A stretch of DNA of 54,203 nt, from positions 1 through 54,203 of the forward strand of contig CATBDC010000023.1 in assembly GCA_949502235.1 (NCBI GenBank), read 5' to 3'. Below the pieces are notes generated by a model. The model had not been told where the DNA came from and searched no databases. It saw nothing but the letters and a program-made list of their open reading frames with translations. Numbering within the stretch: the stretch's first letter is position 1; every line of letters starts with the position of its first letter. Below, one piece after another: positions 18,883 to 29,834 of the stretch. Source of the DNA: an uncultured Lachnospiraceae bacterium. Lineage in GTDB: Bacteria > Bacillota > Clostridia > Lachnospirales > Lachnospiraceae. A program made the position numbers and the translations under genes.

Positions 18883-19713
18883 CATATCATTGCAAAACAG
18901 ACGATAAAGACAAATGCAGTCCGTCCGGCAGAGAAAGTGATTGATGAGATTGGAAAAGCAGCCCTTGCGCTTTTAGAACAGCAGAAGATACCAATGGATC
19001 AGTGTGTAGGAGTGGGAATCGGCGTACCTGGCACGGTAGACAGAAAACAAGGAATCGTTCGTTATTCTAATAACATTGGGTGGGAAGATGTAGATGTTGT
19101 AAAAGAAATGGAGGCTCATCTGCCAATACCGATTTATATTGCAAATGATGCGGATTGTGCTGCTTTGGGAGAAACGATAGCAGGTGCGGGCAGAGATTAT
19201 CAGGATGTTATTATGCTTACACTTGGAACAGGTGTGGGCGGGGGAATTATTCTGGATGGAAGTATCTATGAAGGAAAAGGGATTGGTGGAAGCGAACTGG
19301 GACATATGGTGATTGTAGAAAATGGCGAGCAATGCACTTGTGGACGAAAAGGATGTTTGGAAGCTTATGTTTCTGCAACGGCGCTTATTCGGGACGCCAG
19401 GAAATCTATTGGAAAAGAGCTGACACCGGAAGAAATATTCTCGATGGCAAGAGAGGATGAGGTTTTGAAGGAGATTGTAGATTCCTACATCAGAAGATTA
19501 GGAGTTGGAATTGTAAATATTGTAAATATTTTCCGTCCACAGCTTGTGCTGCTTGGAGGTCGGATAGCTGCTCAAGGAGAAGTTCTTACGAAACCGTTGT
19601 CAGAAAGTATGATGCAGAGTTGTTTTGGAAAAAACAGGAGCGAAATTCCAGAGCTTAGAGTCGCTTCGTTGGGAAATGAAGCAGGAATAGTAGGCGCGGC
19701 AGGACTTATATGA
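18820..19713 (+). pseudogene. ROK-family sugar kinase domain interrupted by TAG
   Basis: This is the C-terminal half of what appears to be one 616-codon gene together with the isomerase. The phosphate-binding DIGGTDTK lies before the stop. After it come the sugar-binding ELGH (in GSELGHMV) and the zinc motif CTCGRKGCLEAY, all in the same frame. A single codon change to TAG explains the break. Re-initiation at GTG 18937 lacks a ribosome site and would give a kinase without its ATP-phosphate loop. The predicted role was phosphorylation of mannose, glucose or fructose released in the cytoplasm. Readthrough or a base-call error cannot be excluded. Confidence 0.8.
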
Positions 19714-19788
19714 CAGGATGAAGTAAGCTTATTTTATTCATCAGAACATCTTCACGGCAACCCTCGATCCCAGGTTTTAAATTTCAGG

Positions 19789-19813
19789 TGGCTCTCAAGC
19801 TTTAGAATAATCA
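19789..19813. repeat. Right copy of island-flanking direct repeat
   Basis: Twenty-four of 25 bases match 40-64, in the same orientation. It ends exactly where the ATG of the integrase remnant begins. It is preceded by about 75 bases after the kinase that contain only a weak hairpin near 19717-19742. Confidence 0.5.
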
Positions 19814-20131
19814 ATGAAAAATAATATCAATCAAAAAGCGGTTGCCGTATCAATGGGACATGCAAAATCTATTATAACAGTAGATACATATACGGATATG
19901 CAGGCAATTATCGAAGATTGTGAAGAAGAAATCCAAGAGTTCATCAAAGATGTCCATCCGTATGATAGTGTGGACGTACAGATGCTAAAAGAAATGTTTC
20001 AGGAAGAGGTTGATTTGCAGGAAGAAAAGGAAAGTATGGAGAAAGATAATGGCGGAATAAAAAAATATGATTATTCCGATGTTGAAGAGATGGATGATAT
20101 TGACGAATGGTATTTGGGAGAGGGGCAGTGA
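19814..20131 (+). pseudogene. C-terminal remnant of a tyrosine recombinase
   Basis: The first 30 residues (VSMGHAKSIITVDTYTD) match the C-terminal end of phage-type integrases: His in MGH and the nucleophilic Tyr in DTY. The catalytic Arg and the whole N-terminal and core-binding domains are absent. An in-frame stop lies six bases upstream of the ATG and no ribosome site is seen, so this is a stub of a gene about four times longer. The acidic tail (residues 35-105) is intact. It is a sign of past integration next to the mannan locus. Confidence 0.75.
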
Positions 20132-20149
20132 ATCTGCCTCTTTCTTTTT
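20118..20149 (+). terminator. Terminator overlapping the integrase remnant's stop
   Basis: A stem of about ten pairs (20118-20128 with 20134-20144) closes a five-base loop that holds the stop codon, and is followed by TTTTT. It separates the accessory region from the uvrB operon. Confidence 0.75.
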
Positions 20150-20220
20150 GAGCATTTTTAGGCATTACATGCAGAAAAAAGCTGACAAAAGCATAGAAGA
20201 AAAGTTTTTCAATTTTCCTC

Positions 20221-20269
20221 TTGTATTTATATGTCTCTTTTGGTACAATTGGAAAAGAACAAACGTTCT
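20221..20269 (+). promoter_or_regulatory. uvrBA promoter with LexA (SOS) box
   Basis: TTGTAT (20221-20226), 17 bases, TACAAT (20244-20249). Six bases on, AGAAC-AAAC-GTTCT (20256-20269) is a perfect palindrome that fits the Gram-positive LexA box (GAAC, four bases, GTTC). It would cover the transcription start, so LexA should block transcription until DNA damage. The leader from here to uvrB is about 230 bases; I see no further element in it apart from the ribosome site. Confidence 0.85.
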
Positions 20270-20487
20270 AAATAAAAATAGCCATACGGACTTTCCATAC
20301 AGGCTTCTCTGTGCTATTCTTTGCTATGGAATATTGAACAGTACTGCCTGGTCAGGAAAATCAGTTTTAGTGACTTTATTCGTGTAATTGCTGTATTAGC
20401 CGGAAAAAGAATACCTTGAGACATGAATTTTAATGAAAATCAAGGGAATTTTCGGGCCAATAGTGAACATAGTAAGGAGGTTCGGCC

Positions 20488-22485
20488 ATGAAAAATGAGC
20501 AGAATATATTCAAACTGCATGCCCCATACCAGCCTACGGGAGACCAGCCGCAGGCGATAGAAGCACTGGTCAAAGGCTTCAGGGAAGGCAACCAATGCCA
20601 GACTTTACTAGGGGTTACGGGTTCCGGCAAGACATTTACGATGGCGAATGTGATTGCCCAGCTGAATAAACCAACGCTTGTGATAGCTCATAACAAGACG
20701 CTTGCCGCACAATTATACGGAGAATTCAAGGAGGTATTCCCGGAAAACGCAGTGGAGTATTTTGTCTCCTACTACGACTACTATCAGCCCGAGGCCTACG
20801 TCCCCTCATCCGACACCTACATCGCCAAGGATTCCTCTATCAACGATGAGATAGACAAGCTTCGCCATTCCGCCACAGCAGCGTTATCCGAGCGCCGGGA
20901 TGTCATCATCATTGCCAGCGTGTCCTGTATCTATGGCCTGGGATCGCCCATTGATTATCAGGAGATGGTAATCTCTCTGCGCCCGGGCATGATAAAGGAC
21001 AGAGATGACGTGGTGCGCAAGCTGATAGAGATACAATATGACAGAAATGAGATGGATTTTAAGCGCGGAACCTTCCGTGTGCACGGAGATGTATTAGAAG
21101 TAATTCCGGCAGTCCAGGAAGGACTTGCATACCGGATTGAATTTTTCGGGGACGAAGTGGAGAGAATTACCGAGGTGGATGTGCTGACAGGGGAGGTTAA
21201 GGCGGACTTGAATCATATAGCGATCTTTCCGGCCTCCCACTATGTTGTGTCAAAGGAGAGCATGGACAGGGCAATCCAAGCCATTGAAGAAGAGCTGGAG
21301 GAGCAGATCCGATATTTTAAAAGCGAAGGAAAGCTTTTAGAGGCACAGAGAATTTCAGAGAGAACCAATTTTGATATTGAGATGATGAGAGAGACGGGCT
21401 TTTGCTCAGGGATCGAGAATTATTCCAGACATCTGACAGGACTTGAGCCGGGACAGCCGCCCCACACATTGATAGATTACTTCCCGGATGATTTTATATT
21501 GATGATTGATGAGTCCCACAAGACAGTTCCCCAGGTAGGGGGCATGTACCACGGAGATCAGTCCAGAAAGCGGACGCTTGTAGAATATGGATTCCGTCTG
21601 CCCTCAGCACTGGATAACCGCCCTTTAAGCTTTGATGAGTTTGAGAGCAAGATTGACCAGGTGCTTTTTGTCTCCGCCACGCCGGGACCGTATGAGGCGG
21701 AGCATGAGCTTCTTAGGGCAGAGCAGGTTATCCGTCCTACGGGGCTTCTTGACCCGGAGGTGTTTGTCCGTCCGGTGGAGGGGCAGATTGACGACCTGGT
21801 AAGTGAGGTAAATAAAGAAACAGCGAAAAAGAACAAGGTTCTGATTACCACTCTGACAAAGCGCATGGCAGAGGATTTGACAGATTACATGCGTGAGCTT
21901 GGAATCCGGGTACGATATCTTCATTCGGACATTGATACGCTGGAGAGAACGGAGATTGTACGGGACATGCGGCTGGATGTCTTTGATGTCCTGGTGGGGA
22001 TCAACCTTTTAAGGGAAGGACTGGACATCCCTGAAATCACCCTTGTGGCGATTCTGGACGCAGACAAGGAAGGCTTCCTTCGTTCCGAGACGTCCCTGAT
22101 TCAGACAATCGGACGTGCGGCAAGGAATGCAGAGGGGCATGTGATTATGTATGCGGATACAATTACGGATTCCATGCGCCAGGCTCTCGATGAGACAAAA
22201 CGGCGCCGCCAGGTGCAGATGAGATATAACGAGGAGCACGGCATTACGCCTGCCACGATTAAGAAGGGAGTGCGGGATCTGATCAGCATTTCCAGAAAGG
22301 CAGCTGCAGAAGAGCTCTGCATAGAGAAGGATCCGGAGTCTATGAGTACAGATGAGCTTAAAAAACTTGTGGGAGATGTTACAAAGCAGATGAAGAAAGC
22401 GGCTGCAGAGCTTAATTTTGAGGCGGCTGCAGAGCTTCGTGATAAATTGATAGAGCTAAAAAAAATATTACAGGAGAATGAATAG
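20488..22485 (+). CDS. uvrB: Excinuclease ABC subunit UvrB
   Basis: A 665-residue DNA helicase-like subunit of nucleotide excision repair, which verifies damage and hands it to UvrC. The Walker A is GVTGSGKTF (about residue 41), the beta-hairpin segment is [12 protein letters not shown], the DEAD-box-like motif is IDESH, and motif VI is QTIGRAARN. The C-terminal UVR motif ([15 protein letters not shown]) contacts UvrC. AAGGAGG precedes the ATG. It forms an operon with uvrA and is under the LexA box upstream. Confidence 0.97.
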   Translation: MKNEQNIFKLHAPYQPTGDQPQAIEALVKGFREGNQCQTLLGVTGSGKTFTMANVIAQLNKPTLVIAHNKTLAAQLYGEFKEVFPENAVEYFVSYYDYYQPEAYVPSSDTYIAKDSSINDEIDKLRHSATAALSERRDVIIIASVSCIYGLGSPIDYQEMVISLRPGMIKDRDDVVRKLIEIQYDRNEMDFKRGTFRVHGDVLEVIPAVQEGLAYRIEFFGDEVERITEVDVLTGEVKADLNHIAIFPASHYVVSKESMDRAIQAIEEELEEQIRYFKSEGKLLEAQRISERTNFDIEMMRETGFCSGIENYSRHLTGLEPGQPPHTLIDYFPDDFILMIDESHKTVPQVGGMYHGDQSRKRTLVEYGFRLPSALDNRPLSFDEFESKIDQVLFVSATPGPYEAEHELLRAEQVIRPTGLLDPEVFVRPVEGQIDDLVSEVNKETAKKNKVLITTLTKRMAEDLTDYMRELGIRVRYLHSDIDTLERTEIVRDMRLDVFDVLVGINLLREGLDIPEITLVAILDADKEGFLRSETSLIQTIGRAARNAEGHVIMYADTITDSMRQALDETKRRRQVQMRYNEEHGITPATIKKGVRDLISISRKAAAEELCIEKDPESMSTDELKKLVGDVTKQMKKAAAELNFEAAAELRDKLIELKKILQENE

Positions 22486-22489
22486 TACA

Positions 22490-25333
22490 ATGGCAGAGAA
22501 AAAGGGAAACAGACAATTCATTAAAATACGCGGGGCAAATGAACATAATCTGAAGAATATTGATTTGGATATACCGAGGAATGAACTGGTAGTGCTTACC
22601 GGCATCAGCGGTTCCGGCAAATCCTCCCTCGCTTTTGATACGATTTATGCGGAGGGGCAGAGAAGATATATGGAGTCTCTGTCTTCCTACGCAAGACAAT
22701 TTCTGGGACAGATGGAAAAGCCGGATGTTGAGAGCATAGAGGGGCTCTCACCTGCCATTTCCATTGACCAGAAATCCACGAACCGCAATCCCCGTTCAAC
22801 GGTCGGAACGGTGACAGAGATTTACGACTATTTCCGCCTCCTTTATGCCAGGATTGGGATTCCCCACTGTCCGAACTGCGGAAAAGAGATAAAAAAGCAG
22901 ACCGTGGATCAGATGGTAGACCAGATTATGGAGCTCCCGGAAAGGACTAAGATTCAGCTTTTAGCTCCGGTTGTCCGGGGAAGGAAGGGGCGCCATGAGA
23001 AGCTTTTAGAGCGGGCGAAAAAGAGCGGCTATGTACGTGTGAGGATCGATGGAAATTTATATGAATTATCAGAGGATATTGCTTTAGATAAAAATATTAA
23101 GCATAATATTGAAATTATTGTTGACCGTCTTGTTGTAAAGGCAGGCATTGAAAAGCGTCTTACAGACTCCATAGAAAATGTACTCCATCTTGCAGAGGGT
23201 CTTATGACGGTGGACGTTATTGACGGAGAGTCTATGAATTTCAGCCAGAGCTTTTCCTGCCCGGACTGCGGAATCAGCATTGATGAGATTGAGCCCAGAA
23301 GCTTTTCCTTTAATAACCCCTTTGGGGCCTGCCCGGAATGCTTTGGGCTGGGCTATAAGATGGAATTTGACGAGGAGCTTATGATTCCGGACAAGAACTT
23401 AAGTATTCAGGATGGTGCGATTGCGGTGATGGGATGGCAGTCCTGCAATGATAAAAAAAGCTTTACGTATGCCATTCTGGACGCCCTCTGCAGGGAGTAT
23501 AAGTTCTCTCTGGATACGCCCTTTAAGGATTACCCGAAAAAGATTCATGATGTGATTCTTTACGGGACAGGAGGTAAAAATATTAAGGTATATTACCGGG
23601 GACAGCGGGGCGAGGGCACATATGATGTTGAATTTGAAGGCCTTATTAAAAATGTGGAGCGCCGCTACAGGGAGACTTCTTCTGATACCATGAAGGCAGA
23701 GTACGAGGAGTTTATGCGCATTACGCCCTGCAGCAAATGCGGCGGCCAGAGGCTAAAGCCGGAGGCTCTTGCCGTGACGGTAGGAGATAAAAATATTGCA
23801 GATGTAACGGCGCTGTCCATTGAGCAACTTCAGAGATTTATGCAGAACTTAGAGCTTGAAAAGCAGCAGCTCCTTATAGGCGGACAGATTTTAAAGGAAA
23901 TCCAGGCAAGGATCAAATTTTTAATGGATGTGGGGCTTGATTATCTGACACTGGCCCGCGCTACAGGTTCTCTTTCCGGCGGAGAGGCCCAGAGAATCCG
24001 TCTGGCCACACAGATTGGCTCTGGCCTTGTGGGTGTGGCATATATTCTGGACGAGCCCAGCATCGGCCTGCACCAGAGGGATAACGATAAGCTTCTGGGG
24101 ACCTTGAAGCATCTGCGGGATCTGGGGAATTCGGTGATTGTTGTGGAGCACGATGAGGACACCATGCGGGCGGCGGATTATATCGTAGATATCGGCCCGG
24201 GCGCCGGTGAGCATGGCGGCGAGGTGATTGCGGCAGGGACTGCCGGGGAGATCATGAAGAATAAAAAATCTCTCACCGGTGCGTATCTAAGCGGCAGCAT
24301 CCGTATACCGGTTCCGGGGAAGAGGGGAAAGCCTTCAGGATGGCTTGAGATTACAGGGGCAAAGGAAAATAACCTGAAAGATGTGAATGTGAAGATTCCC
24401 CTTGGGATTATGACATGCATCACAGGTGTCTCAGGCTCGGGGAAGAGCTCACTGATTAATGAAATATTATATAAGCGTCTTGCAAAGGAGCTGAACAGGG
24501 CGCGGACAATACCGGGAAAGCATAAGGATATCAAGGGAATGGAGAATCTGGATAAGGTGATTAATATCGATCAGTCTCCTATTGGGCGTACTCCCCGATC
24601 TAATCCGGCTACCTATACGGGTGTATTTGATTTGATCCGGGATTTGTTTGCATCTACGGCAGATGCTAAAGCGAAAGGATATAAAAAAGGAAGGTTCAGC
24701 TTTAACGTAAAGGGCGGACGCTGTGAAGCGTGTGCAGGAGACGGTATTTTAAAGATAGAGATGCATTTCCTGCCGGATGTCTATGTTCCTTGTGAAGTAT
24801 GTCACGGAAAACGGTATAATCGGGAGACTTTGGAGGTAAAATATAAGGGTAAGAGTATCTATGATGTGTTGAATATGACTGTAGAGGAGGCGCTGCATTT
24901 CTTTGAAAATATTCCAAGCATCAGAAGAAAGATGGAAACACTTTATGATGTAGGGCTTTCCTACATCCGTCTTGGACAGCCCTCCACCCAGCTTTCAGGC
25001 GGAGAGGCCCAGAGAATCAAGCTGGCATCTGAACTAAGCCGAAGGAGCACTGGAAAGACAATTTATATTTTGGATGAACCCACCACAGGCCTTCATTTTG
25101 CGGATGTGCATAAATTGACGGAAATACTGCACCGCCTGGCGGCAGACGGAAATACGGTAGTCGTAATTGAACATAATCTGGATGTGATTAAAACAGCAGA
25201 TTATATTATTGACATGGGTCCGGAAGGCGGGGACAAGGGAGGAACAGTGATTGCCCGGGGAACGCCGGAGGAGGTTGCGGACAACCCGGTTTCCTATACG
25301 GGGAAATATATCCGTCCTATGCTTGACAGATAG
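22490..25333 (+). CDS. uvrA: Excinuclease ABC subunit UvrA
   Basis: A 947-residue damage sensor with two ABC ATPase modules (GISGSGKSS near residue 40, GVSGSGKSS near residue 640), paired LSGGEAQRI signature motifs and two CxxC zinc modules ([10 protein letters not shown] region and the later [16 protein letters not shown]). The start at 22490 is preferred: an in-frame ATG at 22478 lies one base after the AGGAG and is too close. The gene follows uvrB by four bases. Confidence 0.97.
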   Translation: MAEKKGNRQFIKIRGANEHNLKNIDLDIPRNELVVLTGISGSGKSSLAFDTIYAEGQRRYMESLSSYARQFLGQMEKPDVESIEGLSPAISIDQKSTNRNPRSTVGTVTEIYDYFRLLYARIGIPHCPNCGKEIKKQTVDQMVDQIMELPERTKIQLLAPVVRGRKGRHEKLLERAKKSGYVRVRIDGNLYELSEDIALDKNIKHNIEIIVDRLVVKAGIEKRLTDSIENVLHLAEGLMTVDVIDGESMNFSQSFSCPDCGISIDEIEPRSFSFNNPFGACPECFGLGYKMEFDEELMIPDKNLSIQDGAIAVMGWQSCNDKKSFTYAILDALCREYKFSLDTPFKDYPKKIHDVILYGTGGKNIKVYYRGQRGEGTYDVEFEGLIKNVERRYRETSSDTMKAEYEEFMRITPCSKCGGQRLKPEALAVTVGDKNIADVTALSIEQLQRFMQNLELEKQQLLIGGQILKEIQARIKFLMDVGLDYLTLARATGSLSGGEAQRIRLATQIGSGLVGVAYILDEPSIGLHQRDNDKLLGTLKHLRDLGNSVIVVEHDEDTMRAADYIVDIGPGAGEHGGEVIAAGTAGEIMKNKKSLTGAYLSGSIRIPVPGKRGKPSGWLEITGAKENNLKDVNVKIPLGIMTCITGVSGSGKSSLINEILYKRLAKELNRARTIPGKHKDIKGMENLDKVINIDQSPIGRTPRSNPATYTGVFDLIRDLFASTADAKAKGYKKGRFSFNVKGGRCEACAGDGILKIEMHFLPDVYVPCEVCHGKRYNRETLEVKYKGKSIYDVLNMTVEEALHFFENIPSIRRKMETLYDVGLSYIRLGQPSTQLSGGEAQRIKLASELSRRSTGKTIYILDEPTTGLHFADVHKLTEILHRLAADGNTVVVIEHNLDVIKTADYIIDMGPEGGDKGGTVIARGTPEEVADNPVSYTGKYIRPMLDR

Positions 25334-25388
25334 CTTCATTTTTCGACAGCGGGTCATCCGTATTCACAAAGAATTAAGGAAAAAGGGG

Positions 25389-25417
25389 TTTCCAATTGTC
25401 CTTGATTTGATTATAAT
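25389..25417 (+). promoter_or_regulatory. Probable mreB promoter
   Basis: TTTCCA (25389-25394), 17 bases, TATAAT (25412-25417), about 70 bases before mreB. The 156-base gap after uvrA shows no obvious terminator. A TTCGACA (25342-25348, reverse TGTCGAA) resembles a Spo0A box, but a 7-base match is weak evidence. Confidence 0.5.
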
Positions 25418-25489
25418 GATACTTGCATTAATTTAAGAAACGAAGGATAAGGATATAAGATAGATGGTATAGCGAAAGGGGTTTCGTAA

Positions 25490-26479
25490 ATGGCAGTAGA
25501 TATAGGGATTGACCTGGGAACAGCCAGTGTTCTTGTATATGTAAAGGGGAAGGGGGTCATATTGAAGGAGCCTTCCGTAGTAGCATTTGACAGGGACAGT
25601 AATGAGGTAAAGGCGATTGGCGAGGAAGCACGGCTGATGCTGGGCAGGACGCCGGGAAATATAGTGGCGATCCGGCCCTTAAGGCAGGGCGTTATTTCTG
25701 ATTATACTGTGACAGAGAAGATGATAAAATATTTTGTGCAGAAGGCGCTGGGAAAAAGGACCTTCAAAAAGCCCAGAATCAGTATCTGCGTCCCCAGCGG
25801 GGTTACAGAGGTTGAGCGCAAGGCCGTAGAGGAAGCGACCTATGCGGCCGGAGCCAGAGAGGTAAAGCTGATCGAAGAGCCGGTGGCGGCGGCAATCGGC
25901 GCAGGAATTGACATTTCCAGGCCCTGCGGAAATATGATTGTGGACATTGGCGGCGGCACATCGGATATTGCAGTTATTTCTCTGGGCGGCACAGTAGTGA
26001 ATACATCGATTAAGCTTGCAGGTGATGATTTTGATGAAGCGATTGTGCGGTATATGAGAAAGAAGCATAATCTGCTGATTGGCGAGCGGACGGCTGAGGA
26101 TATTAAAATCAAGATAGGGACCACATACCCTCTGATTGAAAATGAGGTGATGGAGGTTCGGGGCAGGAATCTTGTGACAGGGCTTCCAAAGACAGTTACA
26201 GTTACATCTTCAGAGACAGAAGAAGCACTTAAGGAGACAACAGGGCAGATTGTGGAAGCAGTCATCAGTGTTCTTGAGCGGACTCCTCCAGAGCTTTCCG
26301 CCGACATACTGGACAGGGGGATTGTGCTGACAGGCGGCGGGGCCATGCTAAGGGGCCTGGAGGAAATGATAGAGGAGAGAACAGGGATTAACACAATGAC
26401 TGCAGAAGAGCCCATGCAGGTTGTGGCAGTCGGGACTGGTCAATTTGTAGAACTGATGAGTGGCAGGAAAGACATATAA
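25490..26479 (+). CDS. mreB: Rod-shape actin homologue MreB/Mbl
   Basis: A 329-residue bacterial actin. Phosphate loops are IGIDLGTASVLVY at the start and MIVDIGGGTSDIAV near residue 150; the adenosine segment is LTGGGAMLRGL. MreB polymerises under the membrane and guides lateral cell-wall synthesis. Length fits MreB or Mbl. No mreC or mreD follows, so this is a detached paralogue of the type often seen in Clostridia. The ribosome site is AAAGGGG. Confidence 0.92.
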   Translation: MAVDIGIDLGTASVLVYVKGKGVILKEPSVVAFDRDSNEVKAIGEEARLMLGRTPGNIVAIRPLRQGVISDYTVTEKMIKYFVQKALGKRTFKKPRISICVPSGVTEVERKAVEEATYAAGAREVKLIEEPVAAAIGAGIDISRPCGNMIVDIGGGTSDIAVISLGGTVVNTSIKLAGDDFDEAIVRYMRKKHNLLIGERTAEDIKIKIGTTYPLIENEVMEVRGRNLVTGLPKTVTVTSSETEEALKETTGQIVEAVISVLERTPPELSADILDRGIVLTGGGAMLRGLEEMIEERTGINTMTAEEPMQVVAVGTGQFVELMSGRKDI

Positions 26480-26484
26480 AACAG

Positions 26485-28695
26485 ATGGAAAAGATAAAAG
26501 GATATGTAGAGCACATTGTGTATCGGAATGATGAAAACGGATACACGGTATTTAACTTAAATAATGATGACGGTGATCTTACCTGCGTGGGAAAATTCCA
26601 TTATATTGAAGAAGGATCGCTTATGGAGATGACCGGGGAATACACGGTCCATAAGCTTTACGGGACCCAGCTTATGGTGGAGACGGCAAGGATCTGTGAG
26701 CCGGAGGATCTGGTATCTATTGAGCGTTATCTTGGCTCCGGCGCCATAAAAGGGGTAGGTGCATCCCTTGCAGGAAAAATTGTAAAGAAATTTAAGGAAG
26801 ATACCTTTCGGATTATTGAGGAGGAACCAGAGAGGCTTGCTGAGATAAAAGGAATCAGCGAGCGTAAGGCAAGAGAAATAGCCGTTCAGGTTGAAGAAAA
26901 AAGAGACATGCGGGAGGCTATGATATTCCTGCAGAAATACGGGATATCTACAACTCTTGCAGCGAAGATATATGACCATTATGGACAGAGCGTTTACCGT
27001 GTTATAGAGGAAAATCCTTATCAGATGGCAGATCATGTGCCGGGAGTAGGATTTCGGACCGCTGATGAAATTGCGGCAAAGGTCGGGATTCATACAGATT
27101 CTGACTACCGCATACGCAGCGGTATTTTCTATACTCTTTTACAGAGCGTGGGGGAAGGACACATTTATCTGTCCCAGGAGGCTCTTCTTTACCGGGCGGG
27201 AAAGCTTCTGGAGGTGGAGATTGACCACATAGAAGGATATCTTATGGACCTGTCCATGGAGAAAAAGATCGTGCTTAAAAAGACGGAAGAGGGAACCCGG
27301 GTATATGCCTCAAAATATTATTATATGGAGCTTAATACTGCGAGAATGCTGCATGATCTGAATGTAAAATTTGACATGACGGACAGTGCGCTAAAGGAGC
27401 GTCTTCATGCAATAGAGGAAAGTACGGGGCTTTTGCTTGATGAAATGCAAAAGAATGCGGTGCTTGAAAGCATGCTGCACGGGGTGACGGTTCTGACAGG
27501 AGGTCCGGGAACCGGTAAGACGACAACAATTAATGCTATGATTCATTTCTTTGAGAGTGAAGGGCTTAAGCTTTTGCTTGCCGCCCCCACGGGGAGGGCG
27601 GCAAAACGCATGACAGAGGCTACGGGCTATGAGGCCCAGACGATTCACCGCCTTTTAGAGGTCAATGGGAATCCGGAGGAGGAAGGTAACACGGGATTTA
27701 ACAGAAACGCGGAAAATCCTCTTGAAGCGGATGCAATTATTATTGATGAGATGTCTATGGTGGATCTCCCGCTTATGTATGCGCTTGCCGATGCTGTTAT
27801 GCCGGGAACAAGGCTGATACTTGTGGGAGACAGCAACCAGCTTCCAAGTGTTGGGCCGGGGAGCGTGCTTAAGGATATTATCTCTTCGGAATGTTTTTCT
27901 GTTGTCAGGCTGACAAAGATCTTCCGGCAGGCAGGTGAGAGTGATATTGTTGTAAATGCCCATAAGATTAACCGGGGAGAGCCAGTCCTTCTGGATAATA
28001 AAAGCAGAGACTTTTTCTTCCTTAAAAGGCAGGATGCTAATGTGATCATCAGCGTTGTTCTGACCCTGATTCAGAAGAAGCTGCCCAAATATGTAAATGC
28101 CGGAATCCATGATATTCAGGTGCTGACTCCCATGAGGAAAGGGCTTCTTGGTGTGGAGCGTCTGAACAAGATTCTTCAGGAATATTTAAACCCGCCGGAT
28201 AAAAATAAAAATGAAAGAGAATACGGGGAACGTCTTTTCCGTGAGGGCGATAAGGTGATGCAGATCAAAAACAATTATCAGCTTGAATGGGAAGTAAAGA
28301 CAAGATATGGCATGACAGTTGATAAGGGACTGGGCATATTTAATGGGGATATGGGAATTGTCAAAAGTATTAATACATACGAGGAGATAGTGACAGTAGA
28401 ATATGATGAGCACAGGCTTGTGGAATATCCGTACAGTCTTCTGGAGGAACTGGAGCTGGCCTATGCAATAACAGTACATAAAGCCCAGGGGAGCGAATAT
28501 CCAGCGGTTGTGATTCCTCTGCTGCAAGGACCCAGGCAGCTTTTCTATAGGAATCTCCTTTATACGGCTGTTACAAGAGCGAAATCCTGTGTGACATTGG
28601 TAGGGAGTGACACGGTCTTTCAGGAAATGATCCAAAATACAAGAGAGCAGGAAAGAAATACAAGTCTGGCAGAGCGGATACGTGAATTTATATGA
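26485..28695 (+). CDS. recD2: ATP-dependent helicase RecD2
   Basis: A 736-residue superfamily 1B helicase (5' to 3'). The N-terminal region has an OB-like domain and paired helix-hairpin-helix motifs (residues 75-200). Walker A is GGPGTGKTTT near residue 337, motif II is IIDEMSMVD, and the C-terminal motif is AITVHKAQGSEY. RecD2 acts in DNA repair in bacteria without RecBCD-type RecD. It begins five bases after mreB and overlaps comF by four bases, so the three form a unit. Confidence 0.95.
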   Translation: MEKIKGYVEHIVYRNDENGYTVFNLNNDDGDLTCVGKFHYIEEGSLMEMTGEYTVHKLYGTQLMVETARICEPEDLVSIERYLGSGAIKGVGASLAGKIVKKFKEDTFRIIEEEPERLAEIKGISERKAREIAVQVEEKRDMREAMIFLQKYGISTTLAAKIYDHYGQSVYRVIEENPYQMADHVPGVGFRTADEIAAKVGIHTDSDYRIRSGIFYTLLQSVGEGHIYLSQEALLYRAGKLLEVEIDHIEGYLMDLSMEKKIVLKKTEEGTRVYASKYYYMELNTARMLHDLNVKFDMTDSALKERLHAIEESTGLLLDEMQKNAVLESMLHGVTVLTGGPGTGKTTTINAMIHFFESEGLKLLLAAPTGRAAKRMTEATGYEAQTIHRLLEVNGNPEEEGNTGFNRNAENPLEADAIIIDEMSMVDLPLMYALADAVMPGTRLILVGDSNQLPSVGPGSVLKDIISSECFSVVRLTKIFRQAGESDIVVNAHKINRGEPVLLDNKSRDFFFLKRQDANVIISVVLTLIQKKLPKYVNAGIHDIQVLTPMRKGLLGVERLNKILQEYLNPPDKNKNEREYGERLFREGDKVMQIKNNYQLEWEVKTRYGMTVDKGLGIFNGDMGIVKSINTYEEIVTVEYDEHRLVEYPYSLLEELELAYAITVHKAQGSEYPAVVIPLLQGPRQLFYRNLLYTAVTRAKSCVTLVGSDTVFQEMIQNTREQERNTSLAERIREFI

Positions 28696-29396
28696 AAATA
28701 AGAATAAGAAAGCTGTTATGGCCAGATACCTGCCCTTTCTGCGGCAAAGTAAATCAGAAAGGGGTGTGTTTGGCGTGCGCAGAAAAGCTGGAGGGACTTC
28801 TTGTGCGGGAGCCGAGATGCTTAAAATGCGGTAAGCCTGTCAGGTATAAAGAACAGGAATACTGCTATGACTGTGCCCATAGCTGTCATGATTATGACAG
28901 GGGTGCAGCGCTCTGGCTTCACAGAGAACCGGTGAGCACATCTGTTTACCGGTTCAAGTACCATAATCAGCGATTTTATGCTCAGGCTTATGCGGCCCAG
29001 ATAGCCGCACAATACGGTGCGCTTATCCGTAAATGGAATCCTCAGGTAATTATCCCGGTACCTCTTCATAAAAGACGCAGACGAAAGAGAGGATATAATC
29101 AGGCAGAGCTTCTGGCAGAGGAGGCAGGCAGGATATTAAAGATTCCTGTTGCAAAGGGCCTGGTGGAAAGAGTCCGGTACACAGTGCCTCAGAAAAAGCT
29201 GGACAGCAAAAAAAGAAGACAGAACCTTAAAAGGGTATTTGTTGTCAGAGCCTCGTCTATCAGGTTAAGAAGTGTGCTTATAATGGATGACATTTATACA
29301 ACAGGAGCCACCATAGATTCTCTTGCCAGGGTTCTGAAGGCAGCGGGAGTCCAAAAAGTGTATTTTTTAACTATAAGTATTGGACAAGGGTACTGA
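28692..29396 (+). CDS. comF: ComF-family phosphoribosyltransferase-like protein
   Basis: A 234-residue protein. It has an N-terminal double CxxC zinc finger (CPFCGKVNQKGVCLAC and CLKCGKPV...CYDC) and a C-terminal phosphoribosyltransferase fold with the PRPP loop VLIMDDIYTTGATI. In Bacillus the homologue helps DNA uptake during competence; elsewhere it may act in DNA processing. The ATGA overlap with recD2 points to co-expression. It is intact. Confidence 0.9.
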   Translation: MKIRIRKLLWPDTCPFCGKVNQKGVCLACAEKLEGLLVREPRCLKCGKPVRYKEQEYCYDCAHSCHDYDRGAALWLHREPVSTSVYRFKYHNQRFYAQAYAAQIAAQYGALIRKWNPQVIIPVPLHKRRRRKRGYNQAELLAEEAGRILKIPVAKGLVERVRYTVPQKKLDSKKRRQNLKRVFVVRASSIRLRSVLIMDDIYTTGATIDSLARVLKAAGVQKVYFLTISIGQGY

Positions 29397-29438
29397 TATT
29401 TGATATACTGAAAATGATGTTTAGATTCGAGGTGAATT

Positions 29439-29834
29439 ATGTTAGATGAGCGGAAGGTAAGGCTGATGACGAGCCTTGCAATGTACGAACAGGGACAGGG
29501 AAAAGAGGATTTTAAAATCAGTGAATATTATCGGAAGGATTACACAGGCATGCATATTTTGTTTTCCTTTTTCTGGACTACTGTGGGCTATGCCTGTATT
29601 GGAGCTCTTGTCGTACTGGCCGGGCTTGATTACTTTATGTCGCATATGTCGGTAAAGCTCTTTATGACCCTGGGGATTGCTGCGGCTGCGGGATATCTGG
29701 CAGTTGTTATTATTTATGCTGTTATAACAAGCCATATATATAATAAGAAGCACAGGAATGCGAGACAGAGAGTGAAAAGATACAATCATGATCTGACAAA
29801 ATTACTGAAGATGTATGAAAAGGAGAATAAGTAG
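29439..29834 (+). CDS. Conserved small membrane protein
   Basis: A 131-residue protein with two hydrophobic spans, at about residues 44-66 and 74-98, and basic ends. I do not recognise a named family. GAGGTG precedes the ATG. The next gene begins directly after its stop. The pair lies just upstream of the c-di-AMP genes, so a cell-envelope role is likely, but this is inference from position. Confidence 0.65.
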   Translation: MLDERKVRLMTSLAMYEQGQGKEDFKISEYYRKDYTGMHILFSFFWTTVGYACIGALVVLAGLDYFMSHMSVKLFMTLGIAAAAGYLAVVIIYAVITSHIYNKKHRNARQRVKRYNHDLTKLLKMYEKENK

